The notes: a model not told the origin generated them from the letters alone. Shown: positions 35,506 to 44,620, numbered from the stretch's first letter. The stretch: DNA of 64,000 nt from Aquabacter sp965279295 (GCA_965279295.1 CBDIHQ010000017.1); one strand, 5' to 3'. Made by a program: numbers and translations.

Positions 35506-36813
35506 TCAGCCGCCGCCCACCGGCACCGGAATCGGCGCGGGGATCGAGCTGCCCGAGGAGGACCCCATGGAAGCGCGCGCAGCCGCCCGCAGCGGTATCG
35601 GGGCATCGGTGACGCGGGGCAGGTCCAGGCGGGACCACACGTCGCTCAGCGATTCGGCGAGATGCGCGATCATCCGATCCGTGTGGAACGGGGTCGGCGT
35701 GATGCGCAGCCGCTCCGTGCCGCGCGGCACGGTGGGGTAGTTGATCGGCTGGATATAGATGCCGTGCTCGGCCAGCAGCACATCGCTGGCGGCCTTGCAG
35801 GCCTTCGCGTCGCCCACCATCACCGGGATGATATGGGTCGGCGTTTCCATCTGCGGCAGGCCGATAGCGGCAAGCGCGGACTTGGTCTTTGCGACCTGGG
35901 CGCGCTGGCCGGCGCGCTCGACCTGCGAGGTCTTCAGATGGCGGACCGAAGCGGTGGCCGCCGCGGCGATGGCCGGGGGCAGGGCGGTGGTGAAGATGAA
36001 GCCGGGCGCATAGGAGCGCACCGCGTCCATCACCACGCGCTTGCCGGTGAGATAGCCGCCGATGACACCGAACGCCTTGCCCAGCGTGCCCTCGATCACG
36101 TCGATGCGGTGCATGACGCCGTCGCGCTCGGCAACGCCGCCGCCGCGCGGACCGTACATGCCGACCGCGTGCACCTCGTCGAGATAGGTCATGGCGCCGT
36201 AGCGCTCGGCGAGATCGCAGATTTCAGCCATGGGGGCGATGTCGCCGTCCATGGAATAGACGCTCTCGAACACCACCAGCTTGGGCCGGTTACCGGCGGC
36301 GCGCAGCACTTCTTCCAGATGGCCGAGGTCGTTGTGGCGGAAGATGGCCTTCTGGCGGCCGCCCTGGCGCACGCCCTCGATCATGGAATTGTGGTTCAAC
36401 TCGTCCGAGATCACCACGCAATCGGGGATCAGCTTGACGATGGTGGAAATGCCGGTGGCGTTGGAGACATAGCCGGAGGTGAACACCAGCCCGGCGTCCT
36501 TGCCGTGCAGATCAGCGAGTTCCCGCTCCAGTAGAACGATTTCGTGGCTGTTGCCCGAGATGTTCCGGGTACCGCCGGCGCCGGCGCCGCGCAGCAGGGC
36601 GGCGGCGCGCATCGCCTCCACCACATCTGGGTGGCGACCCATGCCGAGATAATCGTTGGAGCACCACACCGTGATCTCGCGCGGTCCGCCCGGCGAATGC
36701 CAGATGGCGCGGGGGAAACGGCTGGCGTCGCGCTCGATGTCCGTGAAGGTCCGGTAGCGGCGCTCGCGGCGCAGCGCATCGACAGCATCGGAGAAGAACA
36801 AATCGTAGTTCAT
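35506..36813 (-). CDS. hemA: 5-aminolevulinate synthase HemA
   Basis: A 435-residue PLP enzyme that condenses glycine with succinyl-CoA to make 5-aminolevulinate, the first step of heme synthesis by the C4 route used in alphaproteobacteria. Key segments: WCSNDYLGMGRHP, GAGGTRNISGNSHE, ESVYSMDGD, YLDEVHAVGMYG (Asp 212) and the PLP lysine Lys 246 in GTLGKAFGV. The last 30 residues are a Ser/Pro/Gly-rich tail beyond the usual end. ATG 36813 is used; a GTG directly before it is also in frame. An FNR/FixK-type promoter lies about 100 bases upstream. Confidence 0.97.
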   Translation of the reverse strand: MNYDLFFSDAVDALRRERRYRTFTDIERDASRFPRAIWHSPGGPREITVWCSNDYLGMGRHPDVVEAMRAAALLRGAGAGGTRNISGNSHEIVLLERELADLHGKDAGLVFTSGYVSNATGISTIVKLIPDCVVISDELNHNSMIEGVRQGGRQKAIFRHNDLGHLEEVLRAAGNRPKLVVFESVYSMDGDIAPMAEICDLAERYGAMTYLDEVHAVGMYGPRGGGVAERDGVMHRIDVIEGTLGKAFGVIGGYLTGKRVVMDAVRSYAPGFIFTTALPPAIAAAATASVRHLKTSQVERAGQRAQVAKTKSALAAIGLPQMETPTHIIPVMVGDAKACKAASDVLLAEHGIYIQPINYPTVPRGTERLRITPTPFHTDRMIAHLAESLSDVWSRLDLPRVTDAPIPLRAAARASMGSSSGSSIPAPIPVPVGGG

Positions 36814-36871
36814 CACGGTCCCGGGGTACGGGGTGGATCTGAAAGCGCGGGTGAATCAATCACTCGCGAAT

Positions 36872-36920
36872 TCTTCCAATCGTAGGCTTGCACATTGCCC
36901 CCTCCCTTGACATCGATCAA
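36872..36920 (-). promoter_or_regulatory. FNR/FixK-type class II promoter of hemA
   Basis: On the coding strand of hemA, TTGATCGATGTCAA (36920 to 36907) matches the TTGAY-N4-RTCAA consensus for FNR/FixK proteins. A TACGAT -10 element follows at 36884-36879 after exactly 22 bases, the spacing of a site centred at -41.5. The predicted start is near 36872, giving a leader of about 58 bases. Control of hemA by FNR/FixK homologues is established in other alphaproteobacteria. Confidence 0.8.
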
Positions 36921-37204
36921 GGGCGTTAACCAGCCACGCGGCGAAGGGGCGCGCCCAGCGTCAGCCGGCGCCTGGAGAGCAAAGCGGAGGGGCACACGCA
37001 GATCACGAGCGCGCGAGCGTGGTGCGATGCTCAAAGTCCCCCTTGAGGCTCCAGAGAGGCCAACCGGGTGCGAATGCTGCCGAAACGTTCAGCCGGCTGG
37101 AGAAAGTCGCGCCTTGATGGAGCGGAATTCATCAAATTGCCGCTTGCGGAGGCGGCCGAATCCTCCTACATCGCGCTTGCCCAAATTCGCACGTGCCTGT
37201 GGTT

Positions 37205-37545
37205 ACGTGTCGATCGGTGGAACTCCGGACAAGAGGCCGGAAAACTACCAGGACGATCGACAGCCGGAGGGAACCGGCGCACCCCGCTCCTCACGCGGGG
37301 GACGTGACTTGAAGCAACGACGTAAGGGCTTTTTTGGTCTCGGTCGGCCCTCCAAAGGTCGGCGTCACTGAAGAGGCACTACTTCTTGCCGGTCGTGCGG
37401 AACGGGAAACCCCCATTCCAAACGCGCGCATCCTAAAGAACGCTTCTCGTCGGCTTATCGCCGATGTGCGGCGATGGATGCCTTCGGCGCGAAGATGCGG
37501 CCGGTTTGTGACCGGCGAAGCGGGCACGGCCCGCGGGTCGAAGGC
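37205..37545 (+). promoter_or_regulatory. Structured leader upstream of ornithine decarboxylase, candidate speF-type RNA element
   Basis: The hemA-odc gap (36814-37662) is 849 bases, and its right half is full of local stems. They are TCGATCG/CGATCGA (37210-37216 with 37254-37260) enclosing TGG/CCA and TCCGG/CCGGA; GCCGG/CCGGC (37263-37278); CCCCGC/GCGGGG (37282-37300); TCGGC/GCCGA (37450-37464); GCCGGT/ACCGGC (37500-37516); and GCGGGC/GCCCGC (37520-37534). A T6 run is at 37330-37335. The alphaproteobacterial speF RNA motif is known upstream of ornithine decarboxylase genes, and this location and length fit. The rest of the gap (36921-37204) shows nothing assignable; a 79-codon frame at 37068-37307 has no clear ribosome site. 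Confidence 0.6.
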
Positions 37546-37662
37546 GCGTCCACACCGCCTTTCACTCCGCGTGTGCGTGTCCCGGACAAGCCAATAAGGC
37601 GTGTCCGTCCTGTCGTCGCGCGGGTTGCCGCGCTTCACTGGCTTCAGGTCAAGGAGGTTACC

Positions 37663-38793
37663 ATGACCGATCGCATCCGCGAGTTTCTTAAGACCCGACG
37701 AGAGGATGGTCCCTGCGTCGTCGTTGATCTCGACGTGGTCCGCGCCAATTACGCTGCGTTTGCGCGCGCGCTGCCGGACACCCGCGTGTTCTATGCTGTG
37801 AAGGCGAACCCGGACGCCGCCATCCTGAAGGCGCTGGCCGAATTGGGCTCGTGCTTCGACACCGCCTCCACCGGCGAAGTCGAGATGGCGCTGGCCGCCG
37901 GCGCGACCCCGGAGCGGATTTCGTTCGGCAACACCATCAAGAAGGAGCGTGACATCGAGCGCGCCTTCAAGCTGGGCGTGCGCCTGTTCGCTGTGGATTG
38001 CTACGAGGAGGTCGAGAAGATCGCCCGCGTGGCGCCGCGCGCCAAGGTGTTCTGCCGCATCCTGTGCGACGGCGCCGGCGCCGAATGGCCGCTCTCGCGC
38101 AAGTTCGGCTGCGTGCCCGAAATGGCGAGCGACGTGCTCGAGCATGCCCACCGCCTGGGTCTGACCGCTTATGGCGTGTCGTTCCACGTCGGCTCGCAGC
38201 AGAAGAATGTGAATGCCTGGGACCAGGCGCTCGCATCCGCCGCCGGCATCTTCAAGGAGTGCGCCGAGCGCGGCATCGCTCTGTCCATGGTCAATCTCGG
38301 CGGGGGCTTCCCCACCAAGTATCTCCAGGATGTGCCCTCGGCGAAGGCGTATGGCGAGGCGATCTTCGAGGCGCTGCGCCAGCATTTCGGCAACGCGATC
38401 CCCGAGACCATCATGGAGCCGGGCCGCGGCATGGTCGGCAATGCCGGCTTGATCGAGACCGAAGTGGTCCTGATCTCCCGCAAGGCGGAGACCGACACGA
38501 TGCGCTGGGTGTTCCTCGACATCGGCAAGTTCGGCGGTCTCGCCGAGACCATGGACGAGGCGATCCGCTACCCGCTGCGCACGCCGCGCGACGGGGACGA
38601 CACCGCGCCTTGCGTGCTCGCCGGCCCGACCTGCGATTCGGCTGACGTCATGTACGAGAAGACCCCGGTGGAACTGCCGGTGTCGCTCTCGATCGGCGAC
38701 AAGATCCTCATCGAGGCTTGCGGCGCCTACACCACGACCTATTCGGCAGTCGCCTTCAATGGCTTCCCGCCGCTGAAGTCCTACGTGATCTGA
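37663..38793 (+). CDS. odc: Ornithine/lysine decarboxylase, fold type III
   Basis: A 376-residue PLP enzyme of the eukaryote-like ornithine decarboxylase family that makes putrescine (or cadaverine). PLP lysine Lys 47 is in VFYAVKANPD, His 175 in VSFHVGSQ, the phosphate-binding Gly run in NLGGGFPT, EPGR near residue 252, and the active-site Cys 324 in GPTCDSAD, contributed across the dimer. ATG 37663 is preceded by an ideal AAGGAGGT. Whether lysine is also used cannot be read from the sequence alone. Expression is probably governed by the structured leader in front. Confidence 0.94.
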   Translation: MTDRIREFLKTRREDGPCVVVDLDVVRANYAAFARALPDTRVFYAVKANPDAAILKALAELGSCFDTASTGEVEMALAAGATPERISFGNTIKKERDIERAFKLGVRLFAVDCYEEVEKIARVAPRAKVFCRILCDGAGAEWPLSRKFGCVPEMASDVLEHAHRLGLTAYGVSFHVGSQQKNVNAWDQALASAAGIFKECAERGIALSMVNLGGGFPTKYLQDVPSAKAYGEAIFEALRQHFGNAIPETIMEPGRGMVGNAGLIETEVVLISRKAETDTMRWVFLDIGKFGGLAETMDEAIRYPLRTPRDGDDTAPCVLAGPTCDSADVMYEKTPVELPVSLSIGDKILIEACGAYTTTYSAVAFNGFPPLKSYVI

Positions 38794-38889
38794 CGATCAC
38801 CCTTCCCGACCGGCCCCCGTGTGGAAAGTCGAGCGTGAGCTCGGCTGGGCCGGCGTCTTTCGACTTCGGTTTTGGCACAGGAGGTGCTG

Positions 38890-39432
38890 ATGACTGAGAT
38901 TGTCGCTGAGAAGGTGGAAGAGGCAGCTGCCCGCGAGGCGCTCCTGGATCTCACCATGCCCGCGCGTTTTGAAAAGTCGTCCGAGCGGCTGCGGGAAGGC
39001 CGCCTGCCGGCCGCTGGCCTGTCCCTGGCGGCCCATGCGCCGGACGGGCGCCTGGTCAGCACGGTCCGGCTCTGGCACGTCACCGCAGGCCCGGGAAAGC
39101 CGGCGCTGCTGCTCGGCCCGCTCGCCGTCCATCCCTGGTTCCAGGCCTGCGGGCTCGGGGCGCGGATGATGGATGCGGCGATTGCCGAGGCGCGTGCACG
39201 CGGCCACGGCGCCATCGTCCTGGTGGGCGATGCGCCGTATTACGGCCGCTTCGGCTTCTCCAACGCCCGCACCCAGGCGCTGTGGATGCCCGGCTCCTAC
39301 GACCGCAACCGCCTGCTGGCGCTGGAACTGAAGCCCGGCGCCCTCGCCGGCGCGCGCGGCCTCATCAGCGCCACCGGCGCCAAGGTCGCGGTGCCGAGCA
39401 TGGCTGAACTGATGGCTGCTTCGGCGGCGTGA
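38890..39432 (+). CDS. GNAT-family N-acetyltransferase
   Basis: A 180-residue acetyltransferase. The acetyl-CoA-binding motif is GPLAVHPWFQACGLGARMMD, followed by GAIVLVGDAPYYGRFGFS, the usual YatP-like GNAT ending. ATG 38890 follows AGGAGGTG. The gene is 96 bases downstream of ornithine decarboxylase in the same direction. A role in polyamine acetylation is tempting from context but unproven, as this GNAT subgroup has many substrates. A 14-bp hairpin follows the stop. Confidence 0.88.
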   Translation: MTEIVAEKVEEAAAREALLDLTMPARFEKSSERLREGRLPAAGLSLAAHAPDGRLVSTVRLWHVTAGPGKPALLLGPLAVHPWFQACGLGARMMDAAIAEARARGHGAIVLVGDAPYYGRFGFSNARTQALWMPGSYDRNRLLALELKPGALAGARGLISATGAKVAVPSMAELMAASAA

Positions 39433-39441
39433 TGCACTGTT

Positions 39442-39471
39442 ATTCCCTCTCCCGCTTGCGGGAGAGGGAAT
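39442..39471. terminator. Perfect 14-bp hairpin after the acetyltransferase gene
   Basis: The arms ATTCCCTCTCCCGC and GCGGGAGAGGGAAT are separated by TT and start 9 bases after the GNAT stop. No T tract follows. It may act as a terminator or belong to a dispersed CCCTCTCCC-type palindrome. Confidence 0.6.
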
Positions 39472-39545
39472 GACGCAGCGCCGCCGTGATGGCGTGACTT
39501 GTTCTTGCGCTCAAAATCCCCGACCTTGCGCGCCACTCCTGACCC

Positions 39546-41609
39546 ATGAGCGGCGTGCCGGCGACGATGGATTTCCACTCTCTCTACAGCCACGATTTCA
39601 TCCGCGTCGCCGCCTGCGTGCCGCGTGCGGGGGTGGCGGACCCCGTGTTCGCCGCCGAGGAGACGCTGCGTCTCGCGCAGGAGGGCCATGACGCGGGAAC
39701 AGCGGTGATGCTGTTCCCGGAGCTTGGCATCTCCTCCTATGCCATCGACGACCTGCTGTTCCAGGATGCGCTGCAGGACGCGGTGGACGCCGCGCTCACG
39801 CGCATCGTGGAGGCTTCGCGCGCGCTGTATCCGGTGCTGGTGGTGGGGGGGCCGCTGCGCCGCGAGGGGCGGCTCTACAATTGCGGGCTGGTGATCCACG
39901 GCGGGGAAATTCTGGGCGCCGTGCCCAAGAGCTATCTCCCCAATTACCGAGAGTTCTACGAGCGCCGCCATTTCACCTCCGGCCTTGGCGTCACCGGCGG
40001 GGTCATCGAGCTTGCCGGGCGCACGGTGCCGTTCGGCACCGACCTGTTGTTCCGCGCCACGGGCGGGGTGCCCGTGACGTTCCATGTGGAGGTGTGTGAG
40101 GACATCTGGGTGCCGCTGCCGCCCTCGACGCGGGCCGCGCTCAATGGCGCGGAGTTGCTGCTCAATCTTTCTGCCAGCAACATCACCATCGGCAAGGCCG
40201 ACACCCGGCGGCTGCTGTGCGCCAGCCATTCCTCCCGCACCATCGCCGCTTACGCCTATTCGGCGGCGGGGCCGGGGGAATCCACCACCGATCTTGCGTG
40301 GGACGGGCACGCGGCCGTGTTTGAATATGGCGAGATCCTCGCCGAGACCGAGCGCTTTCCCGCTGGCGCGGTGATTGCCACCGCCGATGTCGACCTCGGG
40401 CGCATCCGTCAGGAGCGCATGCGGGTCAACAGCTTTGGCGATTGCGTGCAGGAGGAGGGCGCGCGCGGGCCGGCATTCCGCACAATTGCGTTCGCCCTCG
40501 ACACGCCCGGGCGCACGGTGGCGCTGGAGCGCAGTGTGGAGCGGTATCCGTTCGTGCCCTCCGACCCCTCCCGCCTGCGCGAGGATTGTTATGAGGCCTA
40601 CAACATCCAGGTGCAGGGCCTCGCCAAGCGCCTCACCGCCTCGGGCGCGCAGACCGCGGTCATCGGCGTCTCGGGCGGCCTGGATTCCACCCAGGCGCTG
40701 ATCGTCGCCGCGCGCGCCATGGATGCCATCGGCCGCGACCGCAAGAATGTGCTGGCCTACACGCTGCCGGGCTTTGCCACGTCGGACGACACCAAGTCCA
40801 ACGCCTGGGCGCTGATGCGCGCGCTCGGCGTCACCGCGCAGGAAATCGACATTCGCCCCGCCGCCCGGCAGATGCTGGCGGACCTCGACCATCCGTTCGC
40901 CAAGGGCGAGCCGGTCTATGACGTCACCTTCGAGAATGTGCAGGCGGGCCTGCGCACGGACTATCTGTTCCGCCTCGCCAACCACAATCGCGGCCTTGTG
41001 GTGGGCACCGGCGATTTGTCCGAACTCGGGCTCGGCTGGTGCACCTATGGGGTGGGCGATCACATGTCCCACTACAACGTCAACGCCTCGGTCCCCAAGA
41101 CACTGATCCAGCACCTGATCCGCTTCGTCGCCGCCTCGGGTGATGTCAGCGCGGAGACCGGGCGCATCCTGTACGCCATCCTCGAAACCGAAATCTCGCC
41201 GGAACTGGTGCCGGCGAGCGCGGGCAAGCCGATCCAGTCCACCCAGTCCATCGTCGGCCCTTACGCGTTGCAGGACTTCAACCTGTTCTACCTCACCCGC
41301 TACGGCTTTCGCCCGTCCAAGATCGCCTTCCTCTCGCACCACGCCTGGAGCGATGCGGAACGGGGCGCCTGGCCGGTGGACCTGCCGGCGGGCGACCAGC
41401 GGGCCTATGCGCTGGCGGACATCCGCCATTGGCTGGAGCAGTTCCTCAAGCGGTTCTTCACCAGCCAGTTCAAGCGATCCACCCTGCCCAACGGGCCTAA
41501 AATCACATCGGGCGGCTCGCTCTCGCCGCGCGGCGACTGGCGCGCGCCCTCCGACGGCGACGCCAAGCTGTGGCTGGCGGAATTGCACGCCAATGTGCCA
41601 GAGGCCTGA
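39546..41609 (+). CDS. nadE: Glutamine-dependent NAD+ synthetase
   Basis: A 687-residue fused enzyme that amidates deamido-NAD+. The N-terminal nitrilase-type glutaminase carries the Glu-Lys-Cys triad: Glu 59 (LFPELGIS), Lys 128 (PKSYLPNY) and Cys 184 (VCEDIW). The C-terminal synthetase has the ATP motif GVSGGLDSTQA and FATSDDTKSNAW, then GTGDLSELGLGWCTYG. The ATG at 39546 is the longest start; ATG 39567 (MDFHSLYSHDF) resembles the usual family N-terminus and is equally possible, as neither has a clear ribosome site. Confidence 0.95.
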   Translation: MSGVPATMDFHSLYSHDFIRVAACVPRAGVADPVFAAEETLRLAQEGHDAGTAVMLFPELGISSYAIDDLLFQDALQDAVDAALTRIVEASRALYPVLVVGGPLRREGRLYNCGLVIHGGEILGAVPKSYLPNYREFYERRHFTSGLGVTGGVIELAGRTVPFGTDLLFRATGGVPVTFHVEVCEDIWVPLPPSTRAALNGAELLLNLSASNITIGKADTRRLLCASHSSRTIAAYAYSAAGPGESTTDLAWDGHAAVFEYGEILAETERFPAGAVIATADVDLGRIRQERMRVNSFGDCVQEEGARGPAFRTIAFALDTPGRTVALERSVERYPFVPSDPSRLREDCYEAYNIQVQGLAKRLTASGAQTAVIGVSGGLDSTQALIVAARAMDAIGRDRKNVLAYTLPGFATSDDTKSNAWALMRALGVTAQEIDIRPAARQMLADLDHPFAKGEPVYDVTFENVQAGLRTDYLFRLANHNRGLVVGTGDLSELGLGWCTYGVGDHMSHYNVNASVPKTLIQHLIRFVAASGDVSAETGRILYAILETEISPELVPASAGKPIQSTQSIVGPYALQDFNLFYLTRYGFRPSKIAFLSHHAWSDAERGAWPVDLPAGDQRAYALADIRHWLEQFLKRFFTSQFKRSTLPNGPKITSGGSLSPRGDWRAPSDGDAKLWLAELHANVPEA

Positions 41610-41687
41610 GCGGCGCGCTGGCGGACGAATGGGAAAACAGGCAGGTTCGGCCCGTCGGTCGCGCGCGATCGACGGGAAAGGGCGGGG

Positions 41688-43427
41688 ATGATCGAACTTC
41701 TCAAGCGATGTGTGGAGTTTACCCGCGCGGTGGCGCGGTACGCTGGCGCGCGCGCGCTTCTGGCGGCGCTTCTGGTTGCCTGCGGGGCGGTGCTTGAGGG
41801 CATCGGCATCGTGCTGCTCGTGCCGCTTCTGGCGACCCTGTTCGATGCCGGCGCCGGCACCGGAACGCTGGGCCGCATGGCCGACGCGATCGCCCCGACC
41901 CTTGCCCCCGGCGCGCGCCTCGCCCTTCTTCTGGGGCTGTTCGCGGCAATGATGGTGGCGCGCACCTTCGTGCTCTGGCTGCGCGATGCCCATCTCGCCG
42001 CCTTGCAGATCGGCTTCGTCGAGGTGCAGCGCACGGCGGTGGCGGAACAGCTCTCGCGTGCCCGCTGGTCGGCTCTCGCGCGGCTCGGCCACGGGCGCGT
42101 CAATCATGTCATGGGCAGCGACGTGCAGCGGTGCGGGGCGGGTGTGCACTTCCTGCTGCAGAGCGGCACGGCGGCGGTGATGATCGCTGTCCAGGCCGTG
42201 GTGGCGTTTCTGCTGTCCCCCACCCTGACCCTGCTGGCGGTGGGGCTGATGGCGGCGGGCGCGCTGGCGCTCTCCCGCCTGTTGAGCCGTGCCCATGACG
42301 CCGGGCGTCGGGTGACGGGCTCGAACCTTTCCCTCATGGAGGAGGTTGGGCGGTTCCTGTCCGGCATGAAGCTGGCCATGAGCCAGAATCTGGAGCGCGG
42401 CTTCGTCGCCGCCTTCGCGCGCGATCAGGCGAGTGGCACGGCGCAGCAGATCGTGTTCATGCGGCAGCAATCGCTGATGCGCGGCCTGTGGAGCCTGCTG
42501 GGCGCGCTCGCGGCCATGATGACGGTGCTGGTGGGTTTCTCTTTGCTCAATCTCTCCGCGCCCGTCTTGCTCACGTTGCTGGTGGTGCTGAGCCGCATCA
42601 GCGGGCCGGCGGGGCAGATCCAGCTTGGCCTCCAGCAGATCGCCTATGCGTTGCCGGCCTGGGAGGCGGTCCGCGCGCTCCAGCACGAACTTGTCGGCGC
42701 GGCCCGCCCCGCGCCCGTGCCGGGGTTGCCTCTGGAGGGGCCGGTGCGGCTGGAAGAGGTCGCCTATCACTATCCCTCCGGCGCGGGGATCAAGGGCCTC
42801 TCCGTGGTCATCGCGCCGGGCGAAATGGTCGGCATCGCGGGCGCCTCGGGGGCTGGCAAGACCACGCTGGCCGACCTTCTCTCCGGCCTGATCGCGCCGC
42901 AGGCGGGGCGCGCGCTGATCGGCGATACGCCGCTCAGCGAAGACGCGGCGGCCTGCTGGCGCGAGCAGGTGGCCTATGTCACGCAGGACGCGGTGCTGTT
43001 CAACGACACGGTCCGCGCAAATCTGCTGTGGGCGCGGCCTTCAGCCGAACCCCAGGCGATTTCGGCTGCCCTCGCGGTCGCCGGCGCGGCGCCGGTGGTG
43101 GCGCGGCTGCCGCTCGGGCTCGACAGCGTGGTCGGCGAACGCGGCGCCCTGATCTCCGGCGGCGAGCGCCAGCGCCTCGCGCTCGCCCGTGCCCTGTTGC
43201 GTGCGCCCGCGCTGCTCATCCTCGACGAAGCGACCAGCGCCATCGACATCCCCGGCGAGCGGGACATCCTGGCCCGGCTGCGGGCACTCGCCCCCCGCCC
43301 GGCCATTGTGATGATCGCGCATCGCGCGGAGAGCCTGGCGCTCTGCGATCGTGTGCTGGTGGTGGAGCACGGCCAAATTTCAGATGCCACGCGCGGCGGT
43401 CCGGCCCGCGCGGAGGTGCGGGCGTGA
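41688..43427 (+). CDS. ABC exporter (fused membrane and ATPase domains)
   Basis: A 579-residue half-transporter. About six membrane helices fill residues 20-290, then the ATPase has Walker A GASGAGKTT, Q loop VTQDA, signature ISGGERQR, Walker B LLILDEATSAID and H loop IAHR. The layout is that of lipid or peptide exporters and of the D component of lasso-peptide clusters. ATG 41688 follows GGGCGGGG. The next gene overlaps it by a GTGA and encodes a nucleotidyltransferase-like protein, a pairing seen near peptide-export loci. No precursor, cyclase or protease gene was found beside it. Confidence 0.9.
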   Translation: MIELLKRCVEFTRAVARYAGARALLAALLVACGAVLEGIGIVLLVPLLATLFDAGAGTGTLGRMADAIAPTLAPGARLALLLGLFAAMMVARTFVLWLRDAHLAALQIGFVEVQRTAVAEQLSRARWSALARLGHGRVNHVMGSDVQRCGAGVHFLLQSGTAAVMIAVQAVVAFLLSPTLTLLAVGLMAAGALALSRLLSRAHDAGRRVTGSNLSLMEEVGRFLSGMKLAMSQNLERGFVAAFARDQASGTAQQIVFMRQQSLMRGLWSLLGALAAMMTVLVGFSLLNLSAPVLLTLLVVLSRISGPAGQIQLGLQQIAYALPAWEAVRALQHELVGAARPAPVPGLPLEGPVRLEEVAYHYPSGAGIKGLSVVIAPGEMVGIAGASGAGKTTLADLLSGLIAPQAGRALIGDTPLSEDAAACWREQVAYVTQDAVLFNDTVRANLLWARPSAEPQAISAALAVAGAAPVVARLPLGLDSVVGERGALISGGERQRLALARALLRAPALLILDEATSAIDIPGERDILARLRALAPRPAIVMIAHRAESLALCDRVLVVEHGQISDATRGGPARAEVRA

Positions 43428-44620
43428 CGCGCGCCTTGCAGCCGGAACTCGCGCTGCTCGCGGCCTGCTGCCGCTGGCCCGCCGCGCCGGCTCGCGACGC
43501 TGCGGTGCGGGTTGCAGCCGCAGTTCCCCCGGACTGGTCCGAGTTCGAGCGGCTGCTGCGCCGCCACCGCGTGGTCGCGCTGGCCTGCAACGGCTTGGCA
43601 TCCGCCGGCATCCAGCCGCCGCCTGACGTCGCCGAGCGGCTGCGCAGCGCCGCCGCCGTGCAGGCCCGCACCGCGCTCGCCATGGCGGGCGAAACCCTTC
43701 GGCTCCAGCGCCTTTTCGATACCGCAGGAGTGCGGGCCCTGGTGGTGAAGGGCGCCGCCCTTGGCCGCCTCGCCTATGGCGACATCGGCCTCAAGCAGGC
43801 GCGGGACGTGGATTTCCTAGTGGCGTTCGACGCGATCCCGCAGGCGCGCGCGCTTCTGGAGGGCGCAGGCTACGTCCTCGCCGATCTGCCGGCGGACGAT
43901 GACGGGCGCGGCTTCGCCCTCATGCTTTCCATGTGCCGGGAGATCACGTTTGTCCACGCTGCCAGCGGTGTGGTGGTGGACCTTCATTGGGCGCTGACCG
44001 AAAATCCCGCCATGCTCCCCGGCCTTGGCCTGTCCTCGGAATGCCAGGACGTGGCGATGGCCGGCGCGGTGATGCGCACGCTGGCCGATGCGCCACTCTA
44101 TGCCTATCTCTGCGCCCACGGCGGGGGCCATGCCTGGGCGCGGCTCAAATGGCTGGCGGATCTCTCAGCCTTCTTGGGGGTGCAGCCGCCGGGCGAAATG
44201 GAGCGGCTTCACCGCGCCTCCCTCGCCATGGGCGGCGGGCGCACCTCGGCCCTGGCGCTGGTGCTGTGCCACGACGTGATGGGCCTCGCCGTGCCGGCCT
44301 CTCTGCTGAAAGAGGTGCGCGCCGACCGGATCGTCATGGCACTTGCCGGCAATGCCATCGCCTGTCTTCAGGCGCGCGAGAGCGAGCGCAAGCACTCCTT
44401 GGCGGCGACGCTTCGCCTCAACATCGCCCTGCCGTTCCTTAAGCCCGGCCTGGGCTACGCCCGCAGCGAACTCGCGCGGATCTGGGTTTCGGTGGGGGAC
44501 CGGCAGGCGCTCAAACTCCCGCGCGGCCTCCACCCTCTCTATCATGTCATCCGCATTCCGGCGGTGCTGCTGCGGCACGCCGTGCGGATGGTGCGGCCTC
44601 AGTCGACGCCGCCGAGATAA
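43424..44620 (+). CDS. Nucleotidyltransferase-like protein (NTP_transf_5 family)
   Basis: A 398-residue protein with ALVVKGAALGRLAYGD and ARDVDFLV, the Gly-rich and Asp-x-Asp motifs of the uncharacterised nucleotidyltransferase family PF14907, followed by VVVDLHWALTENP and a helical C-terminus. The start is GTG 43424, coupled to the ABC exporter stop; the much longer in-frame extension lies inside that gene and is discarded. Relatives are often found near ABC exporters and lasso-peptide genes, but their reaction is not established. Its 3' end overlaps the convergent DUF1993 gene by 22 bases. Confidence 0.8.
   Translation: MTRALQPELALLAACCRWPAAPARDAAVRVAAAVPPDWSEFERLLRRHRVVALACNGLASAGIQPPPDVAERLRSAAAVQARTALAMAGETLRLQRLFDTAGVRALVVKGAALGRLAYGDIGLKQARDVDFLVAFDAIPQARALLEGAGYVLADLPADDDGRGFALMLSMCREITFVHAASGVVVDLHWALTENPAMLPGLGLSSECQDVAMAGAVMRTLADAPLYAYLCAHGGGHAWARLKWLADLSAFLGVQPPGEMERLHRASLAMGGGRTSALALVLCHDVMGLAVPASLLKEVRADRIVMALAGNAIACLQARESERKHSLAATLRLNIALPFLKPGLGYARSELARIWVSVGDRQALKLPRGLHPLYHVIRIPAVLLRHAVRMVRPQSTPPR

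Noticed and set aside
37068..37307. A possible 79-codon leader peptide before ornithine decarboxylase
   Set aside because: There is no clear ribosome site and no ornithine-arrest-like features. It crosses the strong stems. Kept only as a remark in the leader entry.
36895..37371. A 158-codon frame between hemA and ornithine decarboxylase
   Set aside because: It has no ribosome site, contains Arg-rich low-complexity sequence and runs across the FNR-type site and the structured leader.
39297..42770. A 1157-codon open frame on the minus strand
   Set aside because: It is antisense to the GNAT, nadE and ABC exporter genes, which carry clear family motifs. Its translation is His/Arg-rich low-complexity sequence, as expected from the complement of GC-rich coding DNA.
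41610..44620. A lasso-peptide biosynthetic cluster
   Set aside because: Only the exporter and a nucleotidyltransferase-like gene are present. No cyclase, PqqD-like or transglutaminase-like protein, or precursor ORF was found on either side.
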